From Mycobacterium paragordonae (GTDB taxonomy: Bacteria > Actinomycetota > Actinomycetes > Mycobacteriales > Mycobacteriaceae), in the NCBI RefSeq assembly GCF_003614435.1, contig NZ_CP025546.1:124001-188000 (forward strand): a stretch of DNA of 64,000 nt. Reading direction: 5' to 3'. Of the stretch, positions 26,680 to 36,900 are shown in pieces. The first letter of the stretch is position 1; each line of letters opens with the position of its first letter. The notes below the pieces were generated by a model. The model ran no database searches. It was not told where the DNA came from and worked only from the letters and a program-made list of their open reading frames with translations. A program made the position numbers and the translations under genes.

Positions 26680-27979
26680 CGGCTCTCAAACAGACACCGA
26701 TCCGGTGGTGATCATCGGGATGGCCCTCGAGGCGCCCGGCGGGGTCGACAGCGCCGAGAGCTATTGGGGCTTGTTGTCACAACAGCGGGAAGGTTTGTGC
26801 CCCCTTCCCGCCGATCGCGGCTGGCCGATCAGTGATCTGCTCCGCCCCCGGGATGGTTTCAAGAGGATCCACAATGCGGGCGGATTCCTCTGCGGTGCCG
26901 CCACATTCGACCCCGGGTTCTTCGGCATCACGGTGCGCGAGGCGACGACGATGGACCCGCAACAGCGGGTAGCCCTCAGAGTCTCGTGGCGTGCTCTGGA
27001 GAGCAGCGGCATCAACCCGGATGATCTGGCCGGTCACGACGTCGGCTGTTATGTCGGCGCCTACTCCACCGGATACGGCCCGGATATGGCGAGTTTCTCG
27101 CGGCACAGCGGACACCTGATCACCGGCTCAGCCTGCGGGGTGATCTCCGGCCGGATTGCCTACCTACTCGGCCTGGCCGGGCCGGCCATCACCGTCGACA
27201 CCTCATGTTCGTCGGCGCTGACAGCGCTTCACGTTGCGGTGCAATCGTTGCGCTCCGGCGATTGCGACATGGCGTTGGCAGGCGGCGTCTGCGTAATGGG
27301 TTCGCCCGGGTTCTTCGTCGAGTTTTCCAAGCAGCACGCGCTGTCCGACGACGGCCGATGCCGACCGTACAGCGCCCAGGCCAGCGGCACCGTCTGGGCC
27401 GAGGGCGCGGCGATGTATGTGCTGCAACGCAAGTCGGCCGCACTGCGTGACGGGAGACGCATCCTCGCCGAGATCAGCGCCACCGCTGTGAATCAAGACG
27501 GCCGAAGCGCAGGACTCTCCGCGCCGTCAGCCGGGGCGCAGAGCAAGCTGTTTCGCCGCGCCCTGGGCCAAGCCGGACTGCGGCCCGAGGAGGTGGGAAT
27601 GCTGGAGGGCCACGGCACCGGAACGAAGTTGGGCGATCGGACCGAATTAAGCTCTCTAGCAGAGGTCTACGGGAACACCGCGCCCGGTTGCGGCCCGGTG
27701 TTGGGCTCGGTGAAGTCAAATATCGGACATGCGCAGGCGGCGTCGGGCGCGCTCGGCCTCGCCAAACTCCTGGTCTCGGCGCATCACCAGGCCATCCCGC
27801 CTACCTTGCACGCCGAGCAGCCCAGTGGCGAAGTCGACTGGAAGAGTAGAGGTTTGCGCCTGGCGCACAGCATGACACCGTGGCCCGCGACCGGCGGCTG
27901 GCGCAACGGCGCCGTTTCCGCGTTCGGTATCAGCGGCACCAACGCGCACGTGATCGTCTCCGTGCCGGAGGCAGCTTGA
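26672..27979 (+). CDS. mbtC: Mycobactin polyketide ketosynthase MbtC
   Basis: A free-standing beta-ketoacyl synthase of 435 residues (M. tuberculosis MbtC is 444). The catalytic triad is intact: Cys in VDTSCSSALTALH, His in EGHGTGTKLGDR and His in VKSNIGHAQAASG. The opening DPVVIIGMALEAPGGVDSAE and DRGWPISDLL agree with MbtC. It extends the chain with a malonate unit delivered by MbtD during mycobactin assembly. Its stop overlaps the mbtD ATG (TGATG). It is the first large gene of the plus-strand mbt operon. Confidence 0.93.
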   Translation: MSDGSQTDTDPVVIIGMALEAPGGVDSAESYWGLLSQQREGLCPLPADRGWPISDLLRPRDGFKRIHNAGGFLCGAATFDPGFFGITVREATTMDPQQRVALRVSWRALESSGINPDDLAGHDVGCYVGAYSTGYGPDMASFSRHSGHLITGSACGVISGRIAYLLGLAGPAITVDTSCSSALTALHVAVQSLRSGDCDMALAGGVCVMGSPGFFVEFSKQHALSDDGRCRPYSAQASGTVWAEGAAMYVLQRKSAALRDGRRILAEISATAVNQDGRSAGLSAPSAGAQSKLFRRALGQAGLRPEEVGMLEGHGTGTKLGDRTELSSLAEVYGNTAPGCGPVLGSVKSNIGHAQAASGALGLAKLLVSAHHQAIPPTLHAEQPSGEVDWKSRGLRLAHSMTPWPATGGWRNGAVSAFGISGTNAHVIVSVPEAA

Positions 27980-29145
27980 TGGCGGCCGGAGTAATGCCGG
28001 ACTGCCGCGTCCCGGTATTACTCAGCGCTCACGAAGACGAACTGATCGCTCAAGATGCCGCGGCCATCCTCAGATTTGTGAAGCAAGTCGGCGACAACGC
28101 GGACATCCCCGGCGCGGTCGCGGCTACTCTGCGCCGTACCCGACGTGTCCGACGGCACCGTGCGCTCATCCGCGCCGGCGATTCCGCCGAACTGGAGAAC
28201 GGGCTGCGCGCGCTGGCGGCAGGAGACGACCACCCCTTGGTGACCCGCTCTTCCGAAAACGCTTCTGCGAGAATCGCGTTCGTCTTTCCGGGTCAAGGCC
28301 GTGAATGGCCGTCGATGGGCGCCGAGGCGTATGAACGCATTCCGGCCTACCGAGTCGAAGCACGGCGGTGTGCGGAGGCTTTCGCAGCGGCGGGACTGCC
28401 CTCGCCGCTGCGTTATCTACTCGGCGATCAATCCCGCGACTTCTCGCAGACCGAGATCCAGGCCGCGCACTTCACCCACGCGGTCAGCTTGGCGCGGACG
28501 TGGCGATCAGGCGGGGTGGCGCCCGAGATCACCGTGGGGCACAGCCTGGGCGAGGTGGCCGCCGCGTATGTGGCAGGCCTCATCTCGTTGCCCGCCGCGG
28601 TCGGCGTGGTCGCCGCGCGGGCGGCCGTGGTGGGCCGGTTGCCGGGCCGGTACGGTATGGCGGCACTCGGGGTGGGTGCTGATCAGGCCGGAGCGCTCGT
28701 CGCGGAGACGCCCGGGTGGTTGGAGATCTCGGTAGCGAACTCGCCGTCGTCGAGCGTCGTGTCCGGCGAACGCGCCGCCGTTGACGCATGCGTGCGAGCG
28801 GCCGAACAACGCGGCATTTTCGCGCGCCAGTTGGCGGTCGACTTCCCGGCGCACACCAGCAGGCTGGAACCACTGCGGTCGATGTTCTGTGATCTCCTGC
28901 CGCTGGCGTCCTTCCAGCACGGAGCGCTGGATTTCGTGGGCTCCGCGCGCGGCGAGAGCGTCGGGCCAGACGAGGACTTCACCACGTACTGGTATGAAAA
29001 TCTGCGCAACACAGTACGTTTCGACGCCGCCGTGGCGTCCACCGCCCACCGCGGTGTCAACGTGTACATCGAGATGTCAGCACACCCGTCGCTGCTGTAC
29101 GCACTTGGGGAACTCGCCGGACGCGCTGATCGTCGGATCGGGTAG
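27979..29145 (+). CDS. mbtD: MbtD part 1: acyltransferase domain (frame broken at 3' end)
   Basis: The N-terminal part of MbtD, 388 residues as read. The acyltransferase nucleophile is GHSLGEVAAAYVAG; FPGQGREWPSMG and VDFPAHTSRLEP are also visible. The last sensible residues are YALGELA at about 29118; beyond that the frame gives GRADRRIG and a TAG. The correct continuation (DALIVGSGSRDESIVDRLSA) is in the +1 frame from 29120. Dropping one base of the CCGG at 29117-29120 gives LGELADALIVGSG and restores a protein of about 990 residues, close to the 1,004 of M. tuberculosis MbtD. Either a sequence error or a real mutation. Confidence 0.85.
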   Translation: MAAGVMPDCRVPVLLSAHEDELIAQDAAAILRFVKQVGDNADIPGAVAATLRRTRRVRRHRALIRAGDSAELENGLRALAAGDDHPLVTRSSENASARIAFVFPGQGREWPSMGAEAYERIPAYRVEARRCAEAFAAAGLPSPLRYLLGDQSRDFSQTEIQAAHFTHAVSLARTWRSGGVAPEITVGHSLGEVAAAYVAGLISLPAAVGVVAARAAVVGRLPGRYGMAALGVGADQAGALVAETPGWLEISVANSPSSSVVSGERAAVDACVRAAEQRGIFARQLAVDFPAHTSRLEPLRSMFCDLLPLASFQHGALDFVGSARGESVGPDEDFTTYWYENLRNTVRFDAAVASTAHRGVNVYIEMSAHPSLLYALGELAGRADRRIG

Positions 29146-30952
29146 CCGGGATGAATCGATCGTGGATCGACTCTCCGCCAACATCGCCGCGGTCGCACTG
29201 CGCGACACGCAGTTCCGCTGGCCGGACCCGTCGGACCCGTCGGTTCCGCCGACTCTGTGGGACTTTCCGCCCGCACCAATGCGGGCGCTTCACCTGTGGG
29301 CCACCACCGAGCCGGTGCCGCAGTCACCGGCGGGAATTCCTCGGGTGTTCAACGAGGAGTGGCAGCCGCGTCCGCTCCACCCCGATGCCGCGACCGGCCA
29401 ACTATCCTGCGGCCTCGCGATCGAGGCACCCGGTGACGCCAATGACGCTGTGGCGCAACTGTTGATCGATGCTGTCGCATTACAGCATCATTTCCGGCTG
29501 ACCGGATGCGACGAGGCGGAGATGGTCGTCATCGTGGCGCCGGCCATCATGCAGGCAGAGGTGGGCGAAGCGGCAGATCAGTTGGGACGCGGCGCCGGCA
29601 CCATCGACTACCGCAGCCTGATCGGTCCGAACTGCCGGCGCGCCTGGCTGGTCACCATGGGCGGCGAGCGGGTGCACCGGGATGACCCGCTCGGACTACC
29701 CGGGCAGGCGGCGCTGGCGGCGATGCATCGCAGCGTCGGGTTCGAGTTTCCCGATGTCACCTTCGCCCACCTGGATCTGCCCGGGGCGGGCGCCAGCGCC
29801 GGCCTTGCCGTCGCAGGGTGCGGGCTTGAACAGCTGGTCAGCCCGGAGAGCGAAATCGCCCTGCGCCGCAGTGGCTCTGAACAGTCCAGGTTTGTCCGGA
29901 CGTTATGCGAGCACGTGGCCGCGTCGCCGGCGACAATGACGGCGTCATTGGACAACGTGGTCATCACCGGCGGCAATGGCACCATCGGCCTGCACTATGC
30001 CCGCCACTGCATCGCGGCCGGCGCCCGCCGGATCACTTTGCTCAGCCGCCGCGGCGTTGCCGCCGCGGAGTTGGAGCGGTTGGCCGGGGATTCCGACACG
30101 GAGGTATACGCGCCGGCATGCGATATCACCGACAGCCGGGCGTTGCGGGCGGCGGCGGACGAGTGCGCCGGGGACGGGGCCTCGCTGTTGATCCACGCGG
30201 CCGGCACCGCGACTTTCGGCGAGCATGACCAACTGGCGGCGAACGACGTGGCCGACGTGTTATCGGCGAAAGTCACCGGGTTCACCCGGGTGGTCGAAGG
30301 TTGGCCACTGCGCTCGACCGCGCGGATTCTGCTGTGCTCCTCGGCATCCGGAGTGTGGGGTGGTTACGGCCACGCCGCGTATGCGGCCTCCAACCGGATG
30401 CTCGACAGCATGGCCGCCGCGCTGCGTGCCGAGGGCCTGGACTGCAGTGCGGTGCGGTGGGGGTTGTGGCAGGACACCACGATCGCCGACGCCGAGGAGA
30501 TCGCCCGCATCGAACGCTCGGGCCTGATCGCGATGGACCCCGATGCGGCTATCGCGGCCAGCCTCGGCAAGCTGCGCAACGACCCGCTGATCGCCGCGGC
30601 CGACCTCGGCCGCATGCGGGCCTTCTTCGAAGGGCAGGGCCTACCGATGCCGTTCGGCGGCCCTGACTCCGACCCGGCCCCAGACGTCGTGGTCGACGCC
30701 GATGCGCCCGTCGCCGACACCGTGCGGGCCGAGATCGCGGCCGTCCTGAGCATTGACGACCCGGCGTCGTTGGACATGAACGCGGCACTGGTCGACCTCG
30801 GTGCCGACTCGATGCTGGCCCTCGACCTGCGTGACCGGTTGCGGCACAAGACCGGCCAGTCGATCGCCGCGGCAAAGCTGTTGGGCGGCATGACCGGCAG
30901 TGGCCTGGTCGATGCCCTGACCCCCGAGAGAAAGGGTGAACTCCCCGCGTGA
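29120..30952 (+). CDS. mbtD: MbtD part 2: ketoreductase and acyl carrier domains
   Basis: The rest of MbtD, about 610 residues in the +1 frame relative to part 1. The ketoreductase has the NADPH loop VVITGGNGTIG and the catalytic Ser/Tyr/Asn in CSSASGVWGG and HAAYAASN. The C-terminal carrier domain has the phosphopantetheine Ser in LGADSMLALDL. With MbtC it makes the 3-hydroxyacyl (beta-hydroxybutyrate-type) unit of mycobactin. No good independent start lies at the break (GTG 29162 is the nearest), so as written this part is probably not translated alone. The stop overlaps the mbtE GTG as GTGA. Confidence 0.85.
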   Translation, partial: DALIVGSGSRDESIVDRLSANIAAVALRDTQFRWPDPSDPSVPPTLWDFPPAPMRALHLWATTEPVPQSPAGIPRVFNEEWQPRPLHPDAATGQLSCGLAIEAPGDANDAVAQLLIDAVALQHHFRLTGCDEAEMVVIVAPAIMQAEVGEAADQLGRGAGTIDYRSLIGPNCRRAWLVTMGGERVHRDDPLGLPGQAALAAMHRSVGFEFPDVTFAHLDLPGAGASAGLAVAGCGLEQLVSPESEIALRRSGSEQSRFVRTLCEHVAASPATMTASLDNVVITGGNGTIGLHYARHCIAAGARRITLLSRRGVAAAELERLAGDSDTEVYAPACDITDSRALRAAADECAGDGASLLIHAAGTATFGEHDQLAANDVADVLSAKVTGFTRVVEGWPLRSTARILLCSSASGVWGGYGHAAYAASNRMLDSMAAALRAEGLDCSAVRWGLWQDTTIADAEEIARIERSGLIAMDPDAAIAASLGKLRNDPLIAAADLGRMRAFFEGQGLPMPFGGPDSDPAPDVVVDADAPVADTVRAEIAAVLSIDDPASLDMNAALVDLGADSMLALDLRDRLRHKTGQSIAAAKLLGGMTGSGLVDALTPERKGELPA

Positions 30953-33900
30953 CCGAAACCATCGGAAGAGAAGCTGTGCTGAACGTCAGTGCGTCCTACC
31001 ACCTCAGGGGGTTCGTCGACACCGAGCGGTTGCATGAAGCGCTGGACGCGGTGGCTACCCGCCACCCGGTGCTGCGGAGCACGTATTGGGCGACCGACGA
31101 CGGTCGGCACCCCGAGATTCACGACGAACTTCGACCCGGATGGGCCGAGCACGACCTGTCCGGCCTGAGCGGCCAGGCCCAGCTGCTGCGGCTGAAAGTG
31201 CTGGCGCAACGGGACTTTCGGCGCCCTTTCGAGCTGGACTCGGAGTCGCCCCTGCGAATGACCGCGGTGCGCCTGAGTCCGGACGAGGTAGCGCTGCTGA
31301 TCACCGCGCACCCGGAGGCATGGGACGACGGATCCTGGTCGCCGTTCTTCGCCGACCTGACGCGGGCCTACACGCAGCCGGCGCAGGATGCCGCCGCCGC
31401 GATGCCGATGGTGGCGCAGGTCCGCGGACAGACCGAGGACGACCTGAACTACTGGCGTCCAGTTCTAACGGAATTGCCCGAACCGCTGGAACTTCCGGGC
31501 CCCAACGGCTCAGCTATGCCAGGTGACTGGCGCGCACAGCGCGTGACGAAACTGCTTTGCGCCGATACCACCGGCGCCGTGGCGAAATTGGCCGAGGAGA
31601 CCGGCACTACACCGTTCGCCGTGATGCTGGCCGCGTTCACGGCGCTGCTGCACCGCTACACCCACGCCACCGACCTGTTAATCGCGGCACCGGCGAGCGA
31701 TCGCGATACCGAGAGTTCGATCGGAAACTTCGCCAACGCGCTGCCGATCCGCGCGTATCCGCAACCGCGGCAGACCTTCCGCGAACTACTGACCCACACC
31801 GCCGACGCGGTGAGCGGTGCCTTCGCCCATCGACATGTCGACCTCGACCCGCTGCTCGATGAGTTAGGAATTTCCGGCCAGCCGCTGACGCGGGTTGGCT
31901 TCGGGCTACTCGAATCCGACGGAGGCGGGTTCTGCCCACCCGGGGTTGAATGCAGCCCCGGGGAGTTGCACGGGCAGACCAGCCGGCTGCCGTTGAGCGT
32001 CAAGGTGGAGCCGACCGAGGGCCGGATCGAGGCCGAGCATCTGGTCGAGGTAATGGATCCGGCATTGGCCGGCCAACTGCTCGAGCACTACGCCGTGCTG
32101 CTGGACAGCGCGCTGCAGGAACCCGACCGGGAACTGCGTCGGTTGACATTACTCACCGACGCCGAAGCCGACTGGATGCGCGAAGTCGCCACCGGCGAAG
32201 AGGTTTCCATCCCGGCCAGCACCATTGCGGCGCTGGTTGCCGATCGTGCCGCCGCCTCGCCCGACAACGTGGCCGTGGTGTACGAGGGCCGCCAGTACAG
32301 CTACCGGGAGATCAATGCGGAAGCGAACCGGCTGGCGCACTGGCTGATTGAGCAGGGCATCGGCACCGAAGACCGGGTCGCCGTGCTGCTGGACAAGTCG
32401 CCCGAACTCATCATCACCGCCCTGGGCGTCCTCAAATGCGGGGCCGTCTACCTTCCGGTCGACCCGACCTATCCACCCGAGCGCCTCTCCTACATCCTCA
32501 ACGACGCCGAGGCCAAACTTGCGCTGCGTCAACCGGTCACCGGTCTGGCGCGGTACCCGGCCACCGACCCCCGACCAGACCAGTTGATTCGTCCGCTGCT
32601 ACCGGAAAACACCGCCTACCTCATCTACACCTCGGGGTCGACCGGGCTGCCCAAGGGAGTCCCGGTGCCGCACCGGCCGATTGCAGAGTACTTCGTCTGG
32701 TTCGGCGGCAAGTACGAGGTCGACGAGACGGACCGGCTACTCCAGGTGGCCTCACCAGGATTCGACGTGTCCATCGCCGAGATCTTCTGCCCACTGGTCT
32801 GCGGGGCGCGACTGGTGATCCCCCGACCGGATGGCCTGCGCGACATCAACTATCTGACCGAACTGCTCTACCGCGAAGGCATCACGTCGATGCATTTCGT
32901 GCCGTCGCTGCTCGGTCTGTTCCTGTCGCTACCGGGTGTCAACCAATGGCGGACGTTGCGCCGCGTTCCGATCGGCGGCGAGCCGTTGCCCGGAGAGATC
33001 GCCGACAAGTTCCACGCCACCTTCGACGCGCTGCTCTACAACTTCTACGGACCGACCGAAACCGTAGTCAACACCACCAGCTACCAGGTCGAGGGCACCC
33101 AGGGCACCCGGATCGTGCCGATCGGGCGACCCAAACTCAACACGCAGGTGTACCTGCTCGATGACGGACTGCAACCGGTGCCCGTCGGCGCGATTGGTGA
33201 AATCTACATCGGCGGAACGCATCTCGCGCACGGTTACCATCGCCGCTCGGCCTTGACCGCGGAACGTTTCGTCGCCGACCCGTTCACTCCCGGCGCCCGG
33301 TTGTATCGCTCCGGTGACCTCGCTCGCCGCAACGCCGACGGTGCCGTCGAATTCGTCGGGCGCGCGGATGAGCAGGTGAAGATCCGCGGATTCCGGATCG
33401 AACTCGGGGACATTGCAGCGGCAATCTCGGTTGACCCGAGCGTCGGTCAGACGGTGGTCATCGCCGCGGATCTGCCGCACCTCGGCAAGAGCCTGGTGAG
33501 TTACCTGACACCGGCCGACGGAGACACGACATCGGTCGACGTGGAACGCATCCGGTCCCGGGTGGGTGCCGCGCTGCCGGACTACATGAACCCCGCCGCC
33601 TATGTCGTGATCGACGAGATCCCGATCACCGCACACGGCAAGATCGACCGAAAAGCTCTGCCGCAGCCGGAAATCGCTTCCGAAGCCGAGTTTCGGGAGC
33701 CCGGCACGGACACCGAGCGAACGGTTGCCGCCCTGTTCACGCACCTGCTGGGTGCCGGCCAGGTCGGTTTGGACGACTCGTTCTTCGACCTGGGCGGACA
33801 TTCGCTGGCGGCCACCAAACTGGTGGCCGCGATCCGCGCCGAATGCGGTGTCGACGTTGGTATCCGGGACGTCTTCGAGTCGGAAACCGTTGGGCGGCTG

Positions 33901-36900
33901 GCACAACTGATCGATCAATCGGAACCGGCCGACGCTGCCCGTACCAGGCCAGAGTTGGTCGAGACGCCGCGGGAAGGGCGGCTGCCGCTCTCGGCGGCGC
34001 AGCTGCGAAGCTGGTTCGCCTACCAGATCGAGGGCCCCAGCGAGGTCAACAATATACCGTTCGTCGCGCGGCTCAGCGGGCCGTGTGATGTCGGCGCCCT
34101 GGTGTCCGCATTCGGCGATGTCATTGCGCGCCACGAGATCCTGCGCACCACCTACGCCGAAGAGGCGGGTGTGCCGCACCAGGTGATCAATGCCCCGGGC
34201 GAGGTGCAGGTCCGCCAGGCCAGCGGTGACGGCGACGGGTGGTTGCGCGAGCAGCTCGACCTCGAGCGCGGCTATTGCTCTGAGCTGGAACGTGACTGGC
34301 CGATCCGCGGCGCGGTGCTGCACACCGGGCCGCCCAACCAGGAGCATGTGGTTTCGCTGGTAGTGCACCACATCGCGATCGATCACTGGTCCGGCGGCGT
34401 CCTGTTCGCCGACCTGCTGACGGCGTACCGGGCCCGAAAGGCCGGCCAGGAGCCCTCCTGGGCCCCACTGCCGGTTCAATACGCCGACTATGCGACCTGG
34501 CAGGGCCGGCTGCTGACCGAGCCGGAGGACGGGTCCGGAATCGCCTGTGCGCAAAAGCAATACTGGGTTCGGCAGCTGGAGGGCATACCTGAGGACACCG
34601 GACTCCGGCCGGACCTGCCGCGGCCGCCGGTGCCCAGCGGCGCCGGCGACTCCGTCGAGTTCGGCATCGACTCGCACACCCGGGGCAAGCTGGCCGAACT
34701 CTGCCGCGAGCTCGGCGTGACCGAGTTCATGGTGTTGCAGGCCGCGGTCGCGGTAGTGCTGCACAAGGCCGGTGGCGGTGCGGACATTCCGCTGGGAACC
34801 CCGATCGCATCGCGCACCGAGCCCGAACTCGACCAGCTGGTGGGCTTTTTCATCAATATCCTGGTGCTGCGCAACGACCTTTCCGGCAACCCGTCCCTGC
34901 GCGAGGTGCTCAGCCGGGTTCGCGACACCGCACTGGGCGCCTACGCCCACCAGGACCTGCCCTTCGAGCGGGTGGTCGACGCGGTCAACCCGATCAGGTC
35001 GCTATCCCGGAACCCGCTCTTCCAGACGGTCGTGCACGTGCGCGACCACCTGCCCGCGCAACAGGTCATCGAGACCGGCCCCGATGGGGACACGGTGTTC
35101 ACCGCGATGGAGCCGCCATTCGACATCGCGCCCGCGGACCTGAGCGTCAACTTCTTCGCCGCCGACGGGGGTTATCAGGGCAAGATCGTCTACCGCACCG
35201 AGCTGTACCATCGCAGCACCATCGAGCGTCTGGCCGGATGGCTGATGCGAGTGGTCACCACCTTCGCCGATGACGCCGATCGGCGGTTGCGCGATGTCCC
35301 GCTGCTCGATGACCGCGAGCGGCAACGCCTGCTCACCGAATGGAGCCGTGGACCCGAGCCGAGGGTCGACCGCCCGCTCACGATCGCCGCGCTGCTCGAG
35401 CCGAGCCGTGAGTGGGGGCGCGACCGCATTGCGCTGCGCTGCGGCGACGCGGAGATCGACTACTCTGCGCTGCATCGTCGTTCGGACAACTTCGCCTGCC
35501 TGCTCGGCGATCTCAGTGTCGGGCCGGGATCACTGGTGGGACTGTCCACGCGGCGCGGCATCGACACGGTGGTTGCGCTCGTCGGCATCATGAAGGCCGG
35601 CGCCGGCTTCTTTCCGCTGGATCCCGGATATCCGGCGGCACGCAAGAAGCTGATGCTCGACGACGTCTCGCCGCGCGTCGTAGTGGCGACCGCCGAGGCC
35701 GCGCAAACCCTGCCGGAGTGCCCCGGGGCAACGCTTCTGGTGCTCGATGATCCCGCGCTGCAGCGGGCACTCGACCGCCCGGTCCAATCGGACGATGGGC
35801 TGCCCGCCGCACATCCCGAGGATCCGATGTACCTGGTGTTCACGTCCGGATCGACGGGCACACCGAAGGGCGTGCTCGGTACCCACCGGGCGATGACAAG
35901 CCGGCTGAATTGGCAGCTGTGGAACTATCCGGTGCCGGGCAACGACATTCGCCTGGCGCAAGCCTCCTGGACGTTCCTGGAAGGCTGCATGGAGACACTG
36001 GGCGGTCTGGCCGCCGGCGCGACCACCATCCTCGCCGATGACGCCGAGCATCGCGACGCCGAGGCGCTGGCCGCGCTGGTACGTGCGCACTCCGTCGCGC
36101 AGGTCACCGCCGTGCCTAGCCTGGTGTCGACGATCGTGGATGCCTGGCCGGAATCCCTGAGCTCGCTACACCGGCTGGTGTGCGGCGCCGAGCCGATGAC
36201 CGTATCGCTGCACCAGCGGTTGCTGGCCAACTACGGCGGCACCGACGGCCCGGAGTTGCTGAACAACTTCGGCGCCACCGAAACGTCCGGCGCCCTGGTC
36301 CGCGGGCCGCTCACCCCGCCGGTGCCGCTGCTGGGCACTCCAATGCCCGGCTCACAGGTGTATCTGCTCGATGAGGCGCTGAAGCCGGTACCGGTCGGAG
36401 TAGTTGGCGAACTGTATTACGCCGGCGAGCAATTGGTGCGCGGATATTGGAAGCGGGCCGGCCTGACGGCGTCGCGGTTCGTCCCCGACCCGTATTCCAC
36501 CGAGCCGGGGGCGAGGTTCTACCGCAGCGGTGACCGGGCGCGGTGGACCGAAGACGGTTGTCTGGAGTTCGTCGGGCGCGCCGACCATCAGGTGAAAGTG
36601 CGGGGCTTCCGCGTCGAGCTGGCCGAGGTGGAGGCCGCGTTGCGGGACGTGGACGGAGTGGCCGTTGCGGCGGTGCGCACCTGGGACGTCGACGGCAGTA
36701 CGACCCTGGCCGGCTACGTCGCGCCGCGCGAACCGGTCACCGACGAGGCCGAGTTCGCCGCCCTGGTACGCGGCGAGGCCGCGTCGGTGCTACCGGGATA
36801 CATGATGCCGTCGTCGATCACCGTGCTGGACGAGATGCCCAAGACGGAGTCGGGCAAGCTGAACCGGCCCGGCCTGCCGCGGCCGGCGGTAAGCACCCGC

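Noticed and set aside
29151..29465. ORF starting at ATG 29151 just after the mbtD break
   Set aside because: Different frame from both MbtD parts, no protein features; not a rescue start for the KR-ACP part.
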